A program made the position numbers and the translations under genes. The notes beneath the pieces were generated by a model. It saw only the letters and a program-made list of their open reading frames with translations. It was not told where the DNA came from and did not search any database. This document shows, one piece after another, positions 4,066 through 6,809 of a stretch of 6,809 bases of DNA. The number at the start of each line of letters is the position of its first letter. The stretch's first letter is position 1. The stretch spans positions 1 to 6,809 of the forward strand of contig RFIR01000464.1 in NCBI GenBank assembly GCA_003695135.1, written 5' to 3'. The DNA is from Alphaproteobacteria bacterium. Lineage in GTDB: Bacteria; Pseudomonadota; Alphaproteobacteria; Rhodobacterales; Rhodobacteraceae.

Positions 4066-6809
4066 GTGAACAGGCCCGACGGCGTCAGGATACCGTCCAT
4101 CGACGACTATTACAGCGCCTCGCAGCTTCGGCTCGACCGCTGGAGCAGCCTGCGCGAGATCATGGAATCGCTCAACCGCGCCGGCAGGTCGCGGCAGAGG
4201 ACGGACAGGCTGGTGGCGCAGGCGCATGCCCTTTTCGAGGCGCTGGATCCGATCGAGGGCTATTTCGCCTTTCCGGGCCGATCGGCCTGCCAGTACATGC
4301 GCCGGCTGCTGGACAGCCGCAATCTCGACGAACTGACCCACGCCATCCGGCGCACGGCCCGGGCGCTGGCGACGGGGGCCTATCGGCGCCGCGCGATCAC
4401 GCTGACCAGCGACGAGGAATCCGACGATTTCGAGGACGAGACGACGATGCCGCTCGATGCGCGGGCGCTGGGGCGGCCCTATTTCGAGATCCTGATCGTC
4501 GACGATGTGAACGAACAGCACGAGAAGTTCCTGCGCGCCAGCCTTCAGCGCATGCGCCGCGACGAGGACCCCTTCATCTATGAGCCGGTGATCGTGCCGA
4601 GCGTCGAGGACGCGCTGATCGGGGTGCTGTTCAATCACAATGTCCAGGCGGTGGTGGTCCGGCCCGGCCTGCGGCTGAAATCGGAAAACCAGCTCGAGAT
4701 CCTCAAGCGCTATCTCGACCGGGTCGGCGATGACGAGGATGTCGGCGAGATGGAGCCGTCGGAATACGGCCCCGAAACCTGCCGGCTGATCGCCAAGCTC
4801 CGGCCCGAACTCGACGCCTATCTGGTCACCGACCGCTCGCCGGAGGAGATCGCCGGGCTGGATCTCGGCCTGTGCCGCCGCGTGTTCTACAATCAGGAGG
4901 ATTTCCAGGAGCTGCATCTGAATATCCTGCGCGGAGTGCGCCGCCGCTACCGCACGCCCTTCTTCACCGCGCTCAAGGAATATTCCAAGCAGCCCACCGG
5001 CGTGTTCCACGCCATGCCGATCAGCCGCGGCAAGTCGATCTCGCGCAGCCACTGGATCCAGGACATGGGCGCCTTCTACGGCCCCAACATCTTTCTGGCC
5101 GAAACCTCGGCCACCTCGGGCGGGCTCGACAGCCTGCTGGAGCCGCGCGGGCCGATCAAGGAGGCGCAGGAAGCCGCCAGCCGCGCCTTCGGATCGCGCC
5201 AGACCTATTTTGCCACCAACGGCACCTCGACCTGCAACAAGATCGTGGTGCAGGCGCTGGTCAAGCCCGGCGACATCGTTCTTGTCGACCGCGACTGCCA
5301 CAAGTCGCACCATTACGGCATGGTGCTGGCCGGGGCCAGCGTGGTCTACATGGACAGCTATCCGCTGCATCCCTATTCGATGTACGGCGCGGTGCCGCTG
5401 CGCGAGATCAAGCGTCACCTGCTGGCGCTGAGGGAGGCGGGCAAGCTCGATCTCGTGCGGATGATCCTGCTGACCAACTGCACCTTCGACGGCATCGTCT
5501 ACAATGTCGAGCGGGTGATGGAGGAATGCCTCGCCATCAAGAAGGACCTGATCTTCCTGTGGGACGAGGCGTGGTTCGCCTTTGCCCGGTTCACGCCCAC
5601 CTTCCGCCAGCGTACCGCGATGAACGCCGGCAACGTGCTGCGCCAGCGCCTGCGCACGCCGGAAAACGCGGCGGCGTGGAAGAAGCAGCAGCAGGCGCTG
5701 GCCGGCGCCGATACCGAAACCCTGATCGCAACCCGTCTGGTGGCGCCGCCGGATGCGCGGGTGCGGGTCTATTCGACTCAGTCGACCCACAAGACCCTGA
5801 CCGCATTGCGGCAGGGCTCGATGATCCATGTCAACGATCAGGACTTCAAGGGCGAGGTGGAGCAGGCCTTCCACGAAGCCTACATGACCCACACCTCGAC
5901 CAGCCCCAACTACCAGATCATCGCCTCGCTCGATGTCGGCCGGCGGCAGGTGGAGTTGGAGGGGTTCGAGTTCGTCCAGCGCCAGATCGAAAGCGCGATG
6001 GCGATCCGCCGCGCGGTCAGCACCCACCCGCTGCTGCGGAAGTATTTCAGGGTGCTGACCATCGCCGACATGATCCCGCCCGACTACCGCGAGACCGGCA
6101 TCGAGGCCTATTTCTTCGCCGATGGCAGCTGGAGCGATTTCACCGAAAGCTGGGCGCGCGACGAATTCGTGCTCGATCCGACCCGGATCACGCTGCTGGT
6201 GGGCAATACCGGCTGGGACGGCGATACCTTCAAGACCCGGATCCTGATGGACCGCTACGGGATCCAGATCAACAAGACCTCGCGCAATACCGTGCTGTTC
6301 ATGACCAATATCGGCACCACGCGCTCCTCGGTCGCCTATCTGATCGAGGTTCTGGTCGAGATCGCGAAGGAGCTCGACGACCTGATCGACGACGCCTCAC
6401 GGATGGAGCGGCTGTCCTTCGACAAGCGGGTCGCCAACCTGATCGAGCACGTGCCGCCGCTGCCCGATTTCAGCCGCTTCCACGACGCGTTCCGGCTCGG
6501 GGCCGACACCCGGGCGGGCGACATGCGCGCCGCCTTCTTCCTCGCCTATGACGAGGACAATTGCGGCTATCACGATCTCGACGATGCGTTGATGGAAAAG
6601 GTATCGGGGGGCGAGGAGCTGGTGTCGGCCTCGTTCATCATCCCCTACCCGCCCGGCTTTCCGATCCTGGTGCCGGGCCAGGTGATCTCGAAGGACATCC
6701 TGTCCTTCATGCGCGCGCTCGATGTCAGCGAAATCCACGGCTTCCGCGCCGATCTCGGCCTGCGGGTGTTCACCCCCGAGGCATTGAAAAGGGCGGCCAA
6801 ATCCCGCAA
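4066..6809 (+). CDS. Orn/Lys/Arg decarboxylase family protein, long form, 3' end cut
   Basis: This is a fold-type I PLP amino-acid decarboxylase of the LdcI/SpeF/AdiA family, which removes CO2 from lysine, ornithine or arginine to give cadaverine, putrescine or agmatine. 914 codons are open to the window edge with no stop. A 138-residue basic/acidic extension comes first, then a receiver-like wing domain opening YFEILIVDD at 139. The PLP domain from about 295 has SGGLDSLLEP (352 on), ATNGTSTCNK (N385), DRDCHKSHH (408-416) and DEAWFAFARF with Asp500. The Schiff-base lysine is Lys576 in STQSTHKTL. The C-terminal domain has IIPYPPGFP at 858-866. From Asp500 to Lys576 there are about 39 more residues than I recall in E. 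coli LdcI, and the usual PGHMGG is replaced by MPISRGKS. DEAWFAFARF resembles AdiA (arginine) more than LdcI, but substrate is not proven. As YPPG lies near the end of relatives, only a short C-terminus is probably missing. It shares direction with the amidase gene and is probably co-transcribed. Confidence 0.93.
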   Translation, partial: MNRPDGVRIPSIDDYYSASQLRLDRWSSLREIMESLNRAGRSRQRTDRLVAQAHALFEALDPIEGYFAFPGRSACQYMRRLLDSRNLDELTHAIRRTARALATGAYRRRAITLTSDEESDDFEDETTMPLDARALGRPYFEILIVDDVNEQHEKFLRASLQRMRRDEDPFIYEPVIVPSVEDALIGVLFNHNVQAVVVRPGLRLKSENQLEILKRYLDRVGDDEDVGEMEPSEYGPETCRLIAKLRPELDAYLVTDRSPEEIAGLDLGLCRRVFYNQEDFQELHLNILRGVRRRYRTPFFTALKEYSKQPTGVFHAMPISRGKSISRSHWIQDMGAFYGPNIFLAETSATSGGLDSLLEPRGPIKEAQEAASRAFGSRQTYFATNGTSTCNKIVVQALVKPGDIVLVDRDCHKSHHYGMVLAGASVVYMDSYPLHPYSMYGAVPLREIKRHLLALREAGKLDLVRMILLTNCTFDGIVYNVERVMEECLAIKKDLIFLWDEAWFAFARFTPTFRQRTAMNAGNVLRQRLRTPENAAAWKKQQQALAGADTETLIATRLVAPPDARVRVYSTQSTHKTLTALRQGSMIHVNDQDFKGEVEQAFHEAYMTHTSTSPNYQIIASLDVGRRQVELEGFEFVQRQIESAMAIRRAVSTHPLLRKYFRVLTIADMIPPDYRETGIEAYFFADGSWSDFTESWARDEFVLDPTRITLLVGNTGWDGDTFKTRILMDRYGIQINKTSRNTVLFMTNIGTTRSSVAYLIEVLVEIAKELDDLIDDASRMERLSFDKRVANLIEHVPPLPDFSRFHDAFRLGADTRAGDMRAAFFLAYDEDNCGYHDLDDALMEKVSGGEELVSASFIIPYPPGFPILVPGQVISKDILSFMRALDVSEIHGFRADLGLRVFTPEALKRAAKSR

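Noticed and set aside
2962..6027. A 1021-codon open frame on the minus strand covering the amidase and most of the decarboxylase gene
   Set aside because: It is in exact codon register with the two plus-strand genes. Antisense stops would need TTA, CTA or TCA codons in those genes, which GC-rich genes avoid; the frame is broken once TCA appears in the decarboxylase (near 6391). The translation is His/Arg/Gly/Ala-rich with no family motifs.
4872..6551. A 559-codon plus-strand open frame within the decarboxylase region
   Set aside because: It lies in another frame of the true gene; the frame starting at GTG 4066 holds the wing domain, PLP lysine and YPPG motifs and has the strong ribosome binding site.

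Overview
This is a GC-rich chromosomal stretch with strong G/C bias at third codon positions. It carries two divergent gene pairs around a 387-base intergenic region. The base composition, the gene types and the NifJ-type oxidoreductase fit a metabolically versatile proteobacterium, most likely an alphaproteobacterium. That placement is inferred from general character and is not proven by any marker gene here.

Left half, minus strand (positions 1 to 2661). A GltD-like flavin/NAD(P) oxidoreductase with an added C-terminal two-cluster ferredoxin domain is followed, with an 8-base ATGGCTGA overlap, by the N-terminal third of a NifJ-type pyruvate:ferredoxin (flavodoxin) oxidoreductase that runs off the left edge. 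The pair looks translationally coupled. It reads as an electron-transfer unit: NifJ would reduce ferredoxin with electrons from pyruvate, and the GltD-like protein could exchange electrons between ferredoxin and NAD(P)H. A perfect TATAAT lies 39 to 44 bases upstream of the first gene.

Centre (2662 to 3048). No convincing gene is present. The region holds the TATAAT for the left operon, a direct repeat, a perfect 10-bp-stem hairpin, a 10-base palindrome and a weak candidate promoter for the right operon.

Right half, plus strand (3049 to 6809). A nitrilase-superfamily amidase with an intact Glu-Lys-Cys triad is followed 48 bases later by a long Orn/Lys/Arg decarboxylase-family PLP enzyme that runs off the right edge. 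A GC-rich hairpin lies between them. They probably form one operon for amino-acid-derived amine metabolism (polyamine synthesis, amine salvage or acid response). The substrates of both enzymes cannot be fixed from sequence alone.

All other long open frames, including a 1021-codon antisense frame over the right-hand genes, are shadows produced by high GC. No RNA gene, insertion sequence, CRISPR array or clear intrinsic terminator was seen.
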